DNA of 6,149 bases from Candidatus Poribacteria bacterium (lineage in GTDB: Bacteria; Poribacteria; DTPJ01), in NCBI GenBank assembly GCA_011334435.1, contig DTPJ01000050.1, forward strand, positions 1 to 6,149, given 5' to 3'. Positions 1-6,149 of the stretch are shown piece by piece. The notes beneath the pieces were generated by a model. That model made no database searches. It was not told the origin of the DNA and saw nothing but the letters and a program-made list of their open reading frames with translations. A program made the translations under genes and the position numbers. The first letter of the stretch is position 1, and every line of letters begins with the position of its first letter.

Positions 1-1
1 C

Positions 2-826
2 AGAATGGCTTACAAAGTCGGCGATATAGATGCTTATGGATACGGTTGCTATATGTTTGCAAGGGAACTTGTCCATCATTGGCTTAAACAACGAGGGGCG
101 CAGTATTTCCGATTAAATCAACCGTGGCACTCTATGGAGTTTATGCCCGAAGAAGTTTATCTGACAAACTTTTGGGGAGACACTGCTGGATGGCAGATTG
201 ACGGACCGACATATCCAGAAAAAACGGGCGAACGACAATATGAAAATCGTTGGGTGAGATTTAAAAACGAAGATGTTGGGCGGTTTTATCGTGATTTCCT
301 GAAAGATGATGTCAAAAAAGAACTTGATCTATTAAATAACCGATGGGAATCAAAGAGAAAATATATCAACGACTCACATATTATGCCATCAATGGTTCAA
401 CTTAGGTCTTTGTTGTTAAATGAAACTCCTGATCAACTTGCAAAGATCGCTACACCAGATAAGTTTGGCGGACCTGCATCTGGCATAATAGCAAGTTGTA
501 TATCTGTCTTACGCACAAGCCATCAAACTCGTTATGTTAGGATTATACCTCAAGGAGAGCCAACTCCCTTTGTTGCAGGATTGGAGCGAGAAGTGCCAGG
601 ACCTAACCCTTATCTTGCACAAGCGATAATATCAAGCATTCAAGAGCAAAAAGACACTTCAAAAGATATTTTTCCGCTTGTAACATGGTGGGGCTGGAGA
701 ACTCCATCAGATTATCATAGATGGGTTTTTGGTCAAGTTATCCCAGTGAAAAATGGAGAACCTATAAAGGTTAAAAATGTGCCTATCAATTGGAATACAC
801 TTGTTGTCACCTATGAATTGCCATAG
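2..826 (+). CDS. Trp-rich protein of unknown function, C-terminal part (5' end beyond window)
   Basis: I do not recognise this protein. The reading frame is open to the left edge: the first ATG is at position 5, with only the codon AGA before it and no room for a ribosome binding site, so it is probably the C-terminal 273 or so residues of a longer protein, although a true start at 5 cannot be excluded. It ends with TAG at 824-826. It is unusually aromatic: 11 tryptophans in 273 residues, most of them in the first 115 residues, plus a TWWGW cluster near residue 230. No transmembrane segment, signal peptide, Cys cluster or nucleotide-binding motif is visible. The middle (about residues 95-150) is charged and probably helical; the last 45 residues look like beta strands ending in VVTYELP. 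Aromatic-rich sequence of this kind is common in carbohydrate-active and cell-surface proteins, but no catalytic motif supports that here. It is followed after 83 bp by the serine acetyltransferase gene, apparently with its own promoter, so no functional link is implied. Confidence 0.75.
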   Translation, partial: RMAYKVGDIDAYGYGCYMFARELVHHWLKQRGAQYFRLNQPWHSMEFMPEEVYLTNFWGDTAGWQIDGPTYPEKTGERQYENRWVRFKNEDVGRFYRDFLKDDVKKELDLLNNRWESKRKYINDSHIMPSMVQLRSLLLNETPDQLAKIATPDKFGGPASGIIASCISVLRTSHQTRYVRIIPQGEPTPFVAGLEREVPGPNPYLAQAIISSIQEQKDTSKDIFPLVTWWGWRTPSDYHRWVFGQVIPVKNGEPIKVKNVPINWNTLVVTYELP

Positions 827-849
827 GTAGAAATAATTTATGCTGTCAA

Positions 850-880
850 TTGTGTTATTCTTAATAAAAATTGCTATTAT
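850..880 (+). promoter_or_regulatory. Candidate extended -10 promoter for epsC
   Basis: The 83-bp spacer 827-909 is very AT-rich. It holds TGCTATTAT at 872-880: a -10 hexamer TATTAT (875-880, five of six to TATAAT) with the TGn extension just upstream. The -35 side is poor: TTGTGT at 850-855 matches only the TTG and gives a long 19-bp spacing, which fits an extended -10 promoter that depends little on the -35. The resulting leader would be about 20 nt, too short for a T-box or SAM riboswitch. Judged by eye only; AT-rich DNA gives such matches often. Confidence 0.35.
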
Positions 881-895
881 TGATTTGATTTATTC

Positions 896-903
896 AAAAG
901 GAG
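896..903 (+). promoter_or_regulatory. Ribosome binding site of epsC
   Basis: AAAAGGAG, with the AGGAG core at 899-903, lies 6 nt before the ATG at 910. It is a near-ideal Shine-Dalgarno site and decides the start of the serine acetyltransferase. Confidence 0.8.
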
Positions 904-909
904 TTTCTG

Positions 910-1866
910 ATGAAGTTAGTAGAAGAAAGCAAATGCGCCCCTCAACTTAAATGCACATTAAGACAGCAATTGCCCAATATAGTTGAGAATGTATATAAAA
1001 GCTATGAGCAGACTCCAACTACGCGAAACATAGGCGAAAGTCCCTTGCCGAGCAAAGAGGCTATAATAGAAATTTTAGGGCTTATGCGAGAGATACTATT
1101 CCCCGGATATTACGGCACTGCTGGTCTATGTTGGGAAAATGTCCGTTATTTCATTGGAAGCAAATTAGATCAGCTTTTTGTAAGTTTAAGTTCCGAAATC
1201 TCCAAAAGTTTTAGGCATGAGTGCAAAGAAACGGGTCATATATGCGTAGATTGTATTGATAGGGCAAGCCATAAATGTATAGAATTCCTTAATAGAATTC
1301 CCTATATTAGAGAGATGCTCGTTGACGATGTTCAAGCAGCTTATGATGGTGATCCTGCTGCGAAAAGCCTTGATGAGATAATATTCAGTTATCCGGGCAT
1401 AATGGCAATAACAATCTATCGCATAGCACATGAGCTTCATATTCAAGGAGTTCCGCTAATTCCACGAATTATGACCGAATATGCCCATAGCATTACTGGT
1501 ATTGACATACATCCTGGGGCTAAAATTGGAAGAAGTTTCTTCATAGATCATGGCACTGGTGTTGTCATTGGCGAGACATGCGAGATTGGAGACCGCGTGA
1601 AATTATATCAAGGCGTTACTCTCGGAGCGCTCAGCTTTCCAAAAGATGAAACAGGTGCTTTGATAAGGGGAAGAAAACGTCATCCGACTATTGAAGACGA
1701 TGTCACTATATATGCAGCTGCGACCATACTCGGCGGGGACACAGTTATTGGCAAGGGATCGGTGATAGGTGGAAACGTATGGCTTGTTCACTCAGTCCCA
1801 CCTGGGACAAAAGTGACTATTGAAGCTCCTCAACTTAGATTTAAGATGAACGATACAAGATCATAG
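910..1866 (+). CDS. epsC: Serine O-acetyltransferase, long EpsC type
   Basis: The cytoplasmic enzyme transfers the acetyl group of acetyl-CoA to L-serine (EC 2.3.1.30), giving O-acetylserine, the substrate of cysteine synthase. At 318 residues it is longer than E. coli CysE (273) and has the extended helical N-terminus of EpsC-type enzymes, including LFPGYYG near residue 65 and DVQAAYDGDPAAKS at about 140-153. The left-handed beta-helix of hexapeptide repeats covers about 196-300. By alignment with the remembered E. coli sequence, D148 matches Asp92, D199 (in DIHPGAKIG) matches Asp143, D213-H214 (in IDHGTGVVIG) match Asp157 and catalytic His158, and H258 (RHPTI) matches His193, so all expected active-site residues are present. 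The loop between GALS and RHP is about 15 residues, typical of the long form. Six or so cysteines lie in the N-terminal half (for example CVDC, about 112-115). The C-terminus ends in Arg-Ser and lacks the terminal Ile used to bind CysK in the enterobacterial complex. The start is set by AGGAG 6 nt upstream. No cysK is adjacent. The symbol cysE would also be acceptable. Confidence 0.95.
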   Translation: MKLVEESKCAPQLKCTLRQQLPNIVENVYKSYEQTPTTRNIGESPLPSKEAIIEILGLMREILFPGYYGTAGLCWENVRYFIGSKLDQLFVSLSSEISKSFRHECKETGHICVDCIDRASHKCIEFLNRIPYIREMLVDDVQAAYDGDPAAKSLDEIIFSYPGIMAITIYRIAHELHIQGVPLIPRIMTEYAHSITGIDIHPGAKIGRSFFIDHGTGVVIGETCEIGDRVKLYQGVTLGALSFPKDETGALIRGRKRHPTIEDDVTIYAAATILGGDTVIGKGSVIGGNVWLVHSVPPGTKVTIEAPQLRFKMNDTRS

Positions 1867-1875
1867 CATAAAAGA

Positions 1876-3411
1876 TTAATATAGCCATAAATTTCTATCC
1901 AAACTTCGGTATTGTATAGCCTCTGATATATGTTCCGTTTTTATAATATCGCTTTCTGCAAGGTCTGCTATGGTGCGAGATACTTTGAGTATGCGATCAT
2001 AAGCCCTTGCACTCAAACCTAATTGTTTTATTGCTGTTTCAAGCAGTTTTTGCGCCCCATCTTCCATCTTGCAATATTTTCTGATCTGTTTCGGTTGCAT
2101 GTGGGCGTTACAATGTCCATGTTCCTTTGCAAACCTTTGATTTTGTATCTGCCTAGCCCTATTAACTCTCTGCCTTATATCCTTTGAACTTTCGCCAGTT
2201 GGTTCGCCTATAAGCTTTTCATAAGGGACTGCGGGGACTTCAAGATGAATGTCAATTCTATCTAACAGCGGTCCTGATATTTTGGACATATACTTTTGGA
2301 TTTGACTTGGCGTGCATTTGCATTCCTTTGTCGGATCAAATCTTCTGCCACAAGGGCATGGATTCATCGCAGCAGCAAGCATAAAATTAGCAGGATAAGT
2401 CAAAGATGCAGTCGCCCTTGATATTGTCACTACGCCTGATTCTAATGGTTGACGTAGGACTTCCAAGACGCTTTTATGAAATTCTGGAAACTCATCAAGG
2501 AATAAGACGCCGTTATGTGCCATGCTTACTTCGCCCGGTTTCGGTATCTTCCCACCACCTATAAGACCTGCATCCGATACCGTATGATGTGGTGATCTGA
2601 ATGGACGAGTCGCTATCAAAGCGGTTTCTGATGGCAATGCACCAGCAACACTATATATTTTAGTAGTCTCCAATGCTTCATCAAGCGTCATATCGGGCAA
2701 AATTGTCGGAAGCCTCATCGCAAGCATCGTTTTCCCAGACCCAGGAGGACCAACCATTATTATATTATGTCCCCCTGCGGCAGAAACTTCCAAAGCCCTT
2801 TTTACATGTTCTTGCCCCTTTACATCAGAAAAATCAACTGAATATTCACTGCTCCTCGCAAAAGCATCTGATATATCATATTTGAACGGAGATATAACTT
2901 CATCGTTGTTTAAGAAATTGACCACTTGCCTAAGATTTTCAACTGGATAAATATTAACTCCATCAACAACAGAAGCTTCCTTTACATTATCTTTTGGCAA
3001 GATCAATCCCTTAATGCCTGTATTTCGGACAGTGATCGCTATCGGAAGCGATCCTTTGACTGGACGTATGCTTCCATCCATAGATAGTTCACCGATTATG
3101 ACAAAATCGTCAAGCATTTCTGATCTAACTTGCCCATACGCAGAAAGAACAGCTACTGCTAATGGGAGATCAAATGCTGAACCTTCTTTTCGGACATCAG
3201 CAGGTGCAAGGTTAGCGGTAATACGTTTCATAGGGAATCTGAAACCTGAGTTCTTTATCGCTGCTGCAACTCTATCTTTCGCCTCTTTGACTGATGTATC
3301 TGGAAGTCCAACCGTGTTGAAATATGGCAAACCTTCTGTTATATCAAGCTCTACTTTGACTATATAGGCATCTATCCCTAAAACTGCCCCGCTTTGAACC
3401 TTTGCCAACAT
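1876..3411 (-). CDS. comM: ComM/YifB family AAA+ ATPase (Mg-chelatase-like, DNA branch-migration helicase)
   Basis: Full-length, 511 residues (E. coli YifB is about 506). Order of parts: an N-terminal Lon-like ChlI domain (about 18-140, opening with the typical MLAK..SGAVLGIDAY and containing GLPDTSVKEAKDRV and ANLAPADVRKEGSAFDLPLAVA); the AAA+ Mg-chelatase core (about 190-395) with Walker A GPPGSGKT at 221-228, Walker B VLFLDE at 302-307, RSPHHT motif, and RIDIHLEVP at 385-393; and a C-terminal helical Mg_chelatase_C domain (about 405-505). The family's four-cysteine cluster is intact: C352, C354, C364 and C366. ComM of Vibrio cholerae is known to be a hexameric helicase that promotes branch migration during natural transformation; the wide distribution of the family suggests a more general recombination role. 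It is a homologue of chelatase subunits but not a metal chelatase. It is the last gene of a leftward unit, 5 bp after the radical SAM gene, with its AAGGAG ribosome binding site inside that gene. No dprA or other competence gene is next to it in the window. Confidence 0.95.
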   Translation of the reverse strand: MLAKVQSGAVLGIDAYIVKVELDITEGLPYFNTVGLPDTSVKEAKDRVAAAIKNSGFRFPMKRITANLAPADVRKEGSAFDLPLAVAVLSAYGQVRSEMLDDFVIIGELSMDGSIRPVKGSLPIAITVRNTGIKGLILPKDNVKEASVVDGVNIYPVENLRQVVNFLNNDEVISPFKYDISDAFARSSEYSVDFSDVKGQEHVKRALEVSAAGGHNIIMVGPPGSGKTMLAMRLPTILPDMTLDEALETTKIYSVAGALPSETALIATRPFRSPHHTVSDAGLIGGGKIPKPGEVSMAHNGVLFLDEFPEFHKSVLEVLRQPLESGVVTISRATASLTYPANFMLAAAMNPCPCGRRFDPTKECKCTPSQIQKYMSKISGPLLDRIDIHLEVPAVPYEKLIGEPTGESSKDIRQRVNRARQIQNQRFAKEHGHCNAHMQPKQIRKYCKMEDGAQKLLETAIKQLGLSARAYDRILKVSRTIADLAESDIIKTEHISEAIQYRSLDRNLWLY

Positions 3412-3416
3412 GTAAT

Positions 3417-4775
3417 CTATATCTCCTTGTTTAATTCCAATGCTAATGCCTTAACTTTTTGAATGTCATCAATTGTTATATCATTCAATCTGAGTGGATA
3501 AATTGAATCGTTATGTAGAAGTGGATCGGCGTTTAAGTCAAATCCAAAATATTTGACCGCTTTGTCCCATTCTTTTGTCTGAGGTATCGGCGAATAGACT
3601 GCAAGTTTCGTTAAAGCTCCGCATTCATGGACATATCTAACGCTTTCCATCATTTCCTCTAATGGCTGTCCTGGGAGGCATATTAGGACATAAACTCCAA
3701 TATCTCTGCCCTTATAACCTACTTTTTTCAGGTTGATTATAGCTTCTCTTAGTATTTCAGGAGTGACTTTGTTTCCAATAGCTTTTTGTCTTGTTATGTT
3801 AGACGTTTCAAGGCTGATCCTTATAGTCTTAAATCCCGCATTAAACATCAATTTTGCTAATGATTCGTTGATTTGGCTTGCGTGCATGGCGTTTGGAGTG
3901 TGAAAATTACAGTTAATCTTTCTATCAATTATCTCTTTCAATATGACGGTTATATGTTCATCTGGTTTTAGCAATAGAGCGTCATCGTAAAAGGCGAAAT
4001 TCTTTGTTCTAAAAGCTTTGTAATAAAACTCTATCTCGTCAACAACTTTTATAGGGTCTCTTTGTCGGAACTTACCTGCAACAATGCTTGACGCACAATA
4101 AGTGCATCCCATAGGACAGCCCCTTGATGTAAGTATAGCTAACGAATTCTTGCTTGTCAAAAGATCATAAGCAGGATAAGGATAATCATCAAGATTTTGA
4201 GGAATAAAGCTAATATTTCCGCCGATTAGCTCTTGAACCAACTTTAATGCCTTAACTTCTCCTTCTCCACATATCACATAATCAGCTTTTGAATGCTCAA
4301 TTGCATGATCATAACAAAGCGTCGCATAAGTTCCGCCGAGAATTACAGGAATATCTCCAAAGTAACCCTTTACTTCACTTATAACATCAAAGACCCCTGG
4401 ATACCAATATGTCATCCCCGATGTTACCAAGATTATATCAGGCTTAGGAACTTTTTTAAGTTCATTTCGGAAGATATGTATCGGCAGACCGTATCTGCCA
4501 TATTTTCTTTGCACGTCTTTGAGAATTTGAGGTTTTTCTATTATCTCCTTATGGAACTTGCCACAATCATATTCAGTGCTTTTAGGGGTAATTAAATTCT
4601 GATAGACAAGAAGTTCAGGATTATATCTATCAAGGCAATTGATAAGCGATATTTTATAGCCATTTGCCCTCAATAGTCCGCCGATATACAATAAGCCAAG
4701 TGGCTTTGACCACATATCATAAGCAGCAAAATCATATATCCAAGGGTTTATGAGCAGAACATTTTTGTCACTCAT
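3417..4775 (-). CDS. B12-binding-domain radical SAM protein, function unknown
   Basis: The protein has 452 residues in two parts. The N-terminal part (about 1-190) resembles the Rossmann-like cobalamin-binding domain found before many radical SAM cores: VLLINPW at the start, PLGLLYIGGLLRANGY at about 25-40, IILVTSGMTYWYPGVFDVI around 115-132, LGGTYATL, and ADYVICGEGE. The DxHxxG histidine motif of base-off/His-on B12 proteins is not seen, which is usual in this class. The radical SAM core follows, with the iron-sulfur motif CxxxCxxC at C220, C224 and C227 (CPMGCTYC), an acidic FAFYDDALLL, the ISLETSN segment, and VYVLICLPGQPLEEM. The last 60 residues hold YSPIPQT and a helical tail. Known relatives carry out methylations, ring closures or other radical chemistry (BchE, HpnJ and others), but I recall no assigned reaction for the MTYWYPGV-containing group, so no substrate is proposed. 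It starts 13 bp after the aminotransferase gene; the only ribosome binding site is a weak AGGCG at 4790-4786 overlapping that gene's stop codon, suggesting coupled translation. Confidence 0.9.
   Translation of the reverse strand: MSDKNVLLINPWIYDFAAYDMWSKPLGLLYIGGLLRANGYKISLINCLDRYNPELLVYQNLITPKSTEYDCGKFHKEIIEKPQILKDVQRKYGRYGLPIHIFRNELKKVPKPDIILVTSGMTYWYPGVFDVISEVKGYFGDIPVILGGTYATLCYDHAIEHSKADYVICGEGEVKALKLVQELIGGNISFIPQNLDDYPYPAYDLLTSKNSLAILTSRGCPMGCTYCASSIVAGKFRQRDPIKVVDEIEFYYKAFRTKNFAFYDDALLLKPDEHITVILKEIIDRKINCNFHTPNAMHASQINESLAKLMFNAGFKTIRISLETSNITRQKAIGNKVTPEILREAIINLKKVGYKGRDIGVYVLICLPGQPLEEMMESVRYVHECGALTKLAVYSPIPQTKEWDKAVKYFGFDLNADPLLHNDSIYPLRLNDITIDDIQKVKALALELNKEI
3423..3428 (-). 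promoter_or_regulatory. comM ribosome binding site inside the end of the radical SAM gene
   Basis: On the minus strand AAGGAG (3428 to 3423) lies 11 nt before the comM ATG at 3411, a slightly long spacing. The same bases encode the Lys-Glu near the C-terminus of the upstream gene, whose TAG is at 3419-3417. Ribosomes finishing the radical SAM gene would uncover or reuse this site, so translational coupling is likely. Confidence 0.6.
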
Positions 4776-4788
4776 TTATTTTTGTCGC

Positions 4789-6066
4789 CTAAACAAGCAA
4801 CTCCTTATAGTTTTCTGCTACTTTTCTGAACGCATCCGCGTATTCTTTTATTATCTCAGGGCGATAATGCTTGAACCAAGGTATGCTATATATAAGATTA
4901 TAGATATTTTCGCTTACAGGCAAACTGCCTTTCGGCTGTCTGATGTCGCGATCACAATGAGCTAAACGAGTTGGCTTGCCATGACCATAGACGTCGCATG
5001 TGTTAAATAGAGGATGCAGATGAAGTGGAAAATTGCAACCTGGGCTACAATCGCTTCCCTCTGCCCTGACAGCCTCAGCAAATCTTGATAACGGCAGACC
5101 TTCTAATTCCTCTGAGCGATAAAGCCCATGTGCAGCATACCATCCGCCCATAGAACTGCCAGAATCTTTTGGAGGACGATGAGCCTTAATCCCTGGAACA
5201 CCCTCTAATAGATCCCAAAAATAATTCATAGCTTTGAGAATTTCTGCATTACGTTCGTCGTAATGTCGCAATTGGACTCTACCAACAGCGGAACTAAGTT
5301 GGTGCATTCTATATTTATATCCACCCATTGGCAGACCTGCAAACTGTTTTAGATATTCAGTTTGAATGTTTGCACCGTAACGTTCATAATGCCCAAAAGC
5401 AATTGCCCGCTCATAGATTTCCAGATCGTTTGTGACCAGAATTCCCGCTTCACCGATAGCTAATGATTTTCCACTCATAACAGACATTGCCCCGACATCG
5501 CCTATTGTTCCAAGTTTGCGTCCCTTATATATTCCGCCATGTGCATGTGATACATCTTCAATAACCTTCAAATTATGTCGTCTGGCAATATCCATAATTG
5601 GGTCCATATCCGCAGGATAACCGCAATAATGGACGACAACAATGGCTTTTGTTCGTTCTGTTATCCTATGTTCAATATCGTTTGGGTCTATACAAATAGT
5701 GTCAGGGTCAATGTCCGCAAATACTACCGTTGCACCAAGCGAAAAACAAGGCAAGGCAGAAGCCCAATAGGTAACGCTTGGGCATATTATCTCATCACCA
5801 ACGCCAATTTTACAGCCAAACATGGCAGAATGTAATGCACTTGTCCCATTATTACAGCCAAGCACATATTTTGCACCTATCCACTCTGCAAATTCCTGCT
5901 CAAACTTCTGTGTTACATCAATTCCAGACATTCCACCACGACGAAGAACTTCCAAAACTGCATCTTCGTCCTCTTTTGTGATAATGGGCCAAGAGAATAT
6001 ATCCCCCGGATTAGATTGAACTGCTTTCGGTCCACCGAAAATAGCTAATTGTGATTTCTTCTCCAT
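4789..6066 (-). CDS. DegT/DnrJ/EryC1/StrS family PLP-dependent aminotransferase
   Basis: A 425-residue, apparently complete member of the sugar aminotransferase family, fold type I. These cytoplasmic enzymes usually transfer an amino group from glutamate or glutamine to a keto-sugar nucleotide, inosose or related ketone for cell-surface glycans, antibiotics or secondary metabolites. Visible landmarks: an N-terminal LAIFGGPKAV, a cofactor phosphate-binding NGTSAL at 73-78, ICPSVTYWASA near 95-105, IEDVSHAHGG with the PLP-nitrogen aspartate D171, and the Schiff-base lysine K200 in SGKSLAIGEAG (the family consensus is nearer GK..t.GEGG). GYKYRMHQLSSAVGRVQL around 250 and FPLHLHPLF (H349, H351) in the C-terminal domain are also family features. 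The LGGPKAV-type start resembles AHBA-synthase and inosose-aminotransferase relatives, but this is too weak to name a substrate. The start is set by AGGAG (6079-6075) 8 nt upstream. It is the first gene of the leftward unit. Confidence 0.93.
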   Translation of the reverse strand: MEKKSQLAIFGGPKAVQSNPGDIFSWPIITKEDEDAVLEVLRRGGMSGIDVTQKFEQEFAEWIGAKYVLGCNNGTSALHSAMFGCKIGVGDEIICPSVTYWASALPCFSLGATVVFADIDPDTICIDPNDIEHRITERTKAIVVVHYCGYPADMDPIMDIARRHNLKVIEDVSHAHGGIYKGRKLGTIGDVGAMSVMSGKSLAIGEAGILVTNDLEIYERAIAFGHYERYGANIQTEYLKQFAGLPMGGYKYRMHQLSSAVGRVQLRHYDERNAEILKAMNYFWDLLEGVPGIKAHRPPKDSGSSMGGWYAAHGLYRSEELEGLPLSRFAEAVRAEGSDCSPGCNFPLHLHPLFNTCDVYGHGKPTRLAHCDRDIRQPKGSLPVSENIYNLIYSIPWFKHYRPEIIKEYADAFRKVAENYKELLV

Positions 6067-6074
6067 CTCGTTTT

Positions 6075-6079
6075 CTCCT
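6075..6079 (-). promoter_or_regulatory. Ribosome binding site of the aminotransferase gene
   Basis: AGGAG on the minus strand (6079 to 6075) sits 8 nt before the ATG at 6066. It is a strong Shine-Dalgarno match and fixes the start. Confidence 0.75.
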
Positions 6080-6110
6080 ATAAAACATTTGCAGATCGTT
6101 CACAATGCCG

Positions 6111-6140
6111 AATTTAATTCTCTAAGATTAAATGCGTCAA
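6111..6140 (-). promoter_or_regulatory. Candidate sigma-70 promoter for the leftward three-gene unit
   Basis: On the minus strand, TTGACG (6140-6135, five of six to TTGACA) is followed after 17 bp by TTAAAT (6117-6112), or after 18 bp by TAAATT (6116-6111), each four of six to TATAAT. The start of transcription would fall about 35-40 nt before the aminotransferase ATG. The 83 bp between that ATG and the window edge hold no other gene. It is also possible that the unit continues from further upstream outside the window. Confidence 0.4.
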
Positions 6141-6149
6141 TGTATTTGA

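Noticed and set aside
827..909. Possible T-box or SAM riboswitch ahead of the cysteine-synthesis gene
   Set aside because: Only 83 bp of AT-rich spacer with no conserved T-box or S-box elements and no terminator hairpin; too short for either.
1280..1301. Direct repeat TAGAATTCC twice, 4 bp apart
   Set aside because: Inside epsC coding sequence (IEFLNRIP); 9-bp repeats in AT-rich DNA are expected by chance.
1186..1446. 86-codon minus-strand frame inside epsC
   Set aside because: Fully overlaps the conserved EpsC core on the opposite strand; no recognisable protein features.
1795..1808. Perfect palindrome GTCCCACCTGGGAC, considered as a terminator for epsC or comM
   Set aside because: It lies within the conserved SVPPGT codons of epsC, the stem is short, and it is not followed by a T run on either strand (AAAA follows on the plus strand).
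2300..2365. Cysteine cluster in ComM as a possible novel zinc site
   Set aside because: The CPCG...CxC arrangement is a normal conserved feature of the ComM/YifB family.
3014..3367. 117-codon open frame on the plus strand opposite the comM N-terminus
   Set aside because: It lies wholly antisense to a conserved ComM domain, has no convincing ribosome binding site and a low-complexity Ser/Thr/Ala-rich translation; a shadow frame.
4293..4595. 100-codon plus-strand frame opposite the radical SAM gene
   Set aside because: Antisense to the conserved cobalamin-binding domain with no family-like sequence; shadow frame.
5575..6019. Overlapping plus-strand frames opposite the aminotransferase N-terminus
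   Set aside because: Several mutually overlapping short frames antisense to a conserved PLP enzyme; no start signals.

Overview
The window carries four intact protein genes and the end of a fifth, with only two intergenic stretches of about 80 bp. The organism is bacterial: base composition is AT-leaning (roughly 40% GC by eye), AGGAG-type Shine-Dalgarno sites precede at least three genes, ATA and AGA codons are common, and every intact gene belongs to a widespread bacterial family. Reliance on strong Shine-Dalgarno sites argues against Bacteroidota, but the sequence does not fix the phylum; an uncultivated or environmental lineage is a guess.

Layout. (1) Positions 2-826, rightward: a tryptophan-rich protein of unknown function, open to the left edge and so probably the C-terminal part of a larger protein. 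(2) 827-909: an 83-bp spacer with an extended -10 promoter candidate and a clear ribosome binding site. (3) 910-1866, rightward: serine O-acetyltransferase of the long EpsC type, the first step of cysteine synthesis from serine. (4) 1876-6066, leftward: a compact three-gene unit, transcribed in the order DegT/DnrJ/EryC1/StrS-type PLP aminotransferase, cobalamin-binding-domain radical SAM protein, and ComM/YifB AAA+ ATPase. Its genes are 13 bp and 5 bp apart, and the comM ribosome binding site lies inside the last codons of the radical SAM gene. (5) 6067-6149: a leader with a good -35 match on the minus strand, the likely promoter of that unit.

The epsC and comM genes converge with 9 bp between stop codons and no visible hairpin terminator, so their transcripts probably overlap.

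How the genes work together: EpsC is a housekeeping gene standing alone (no cysK next to it). In the leftward unit, an aminotransferase of the amino-sugar type beside a B12-type radical SAM enzyme could point to a modified sugar or small molecule, but this is inference from proximity; ComM is a DNA branch-migration helicase and may just be co-transcribed. I saw no mobile element, CRISPR array, tRNA, rRNA or riboswitch. The region looks largely ordinary; the least explained parts are the Trp-rich 5'-terminal protein and the uncharacterised radical SAM/aminotransferase pair.
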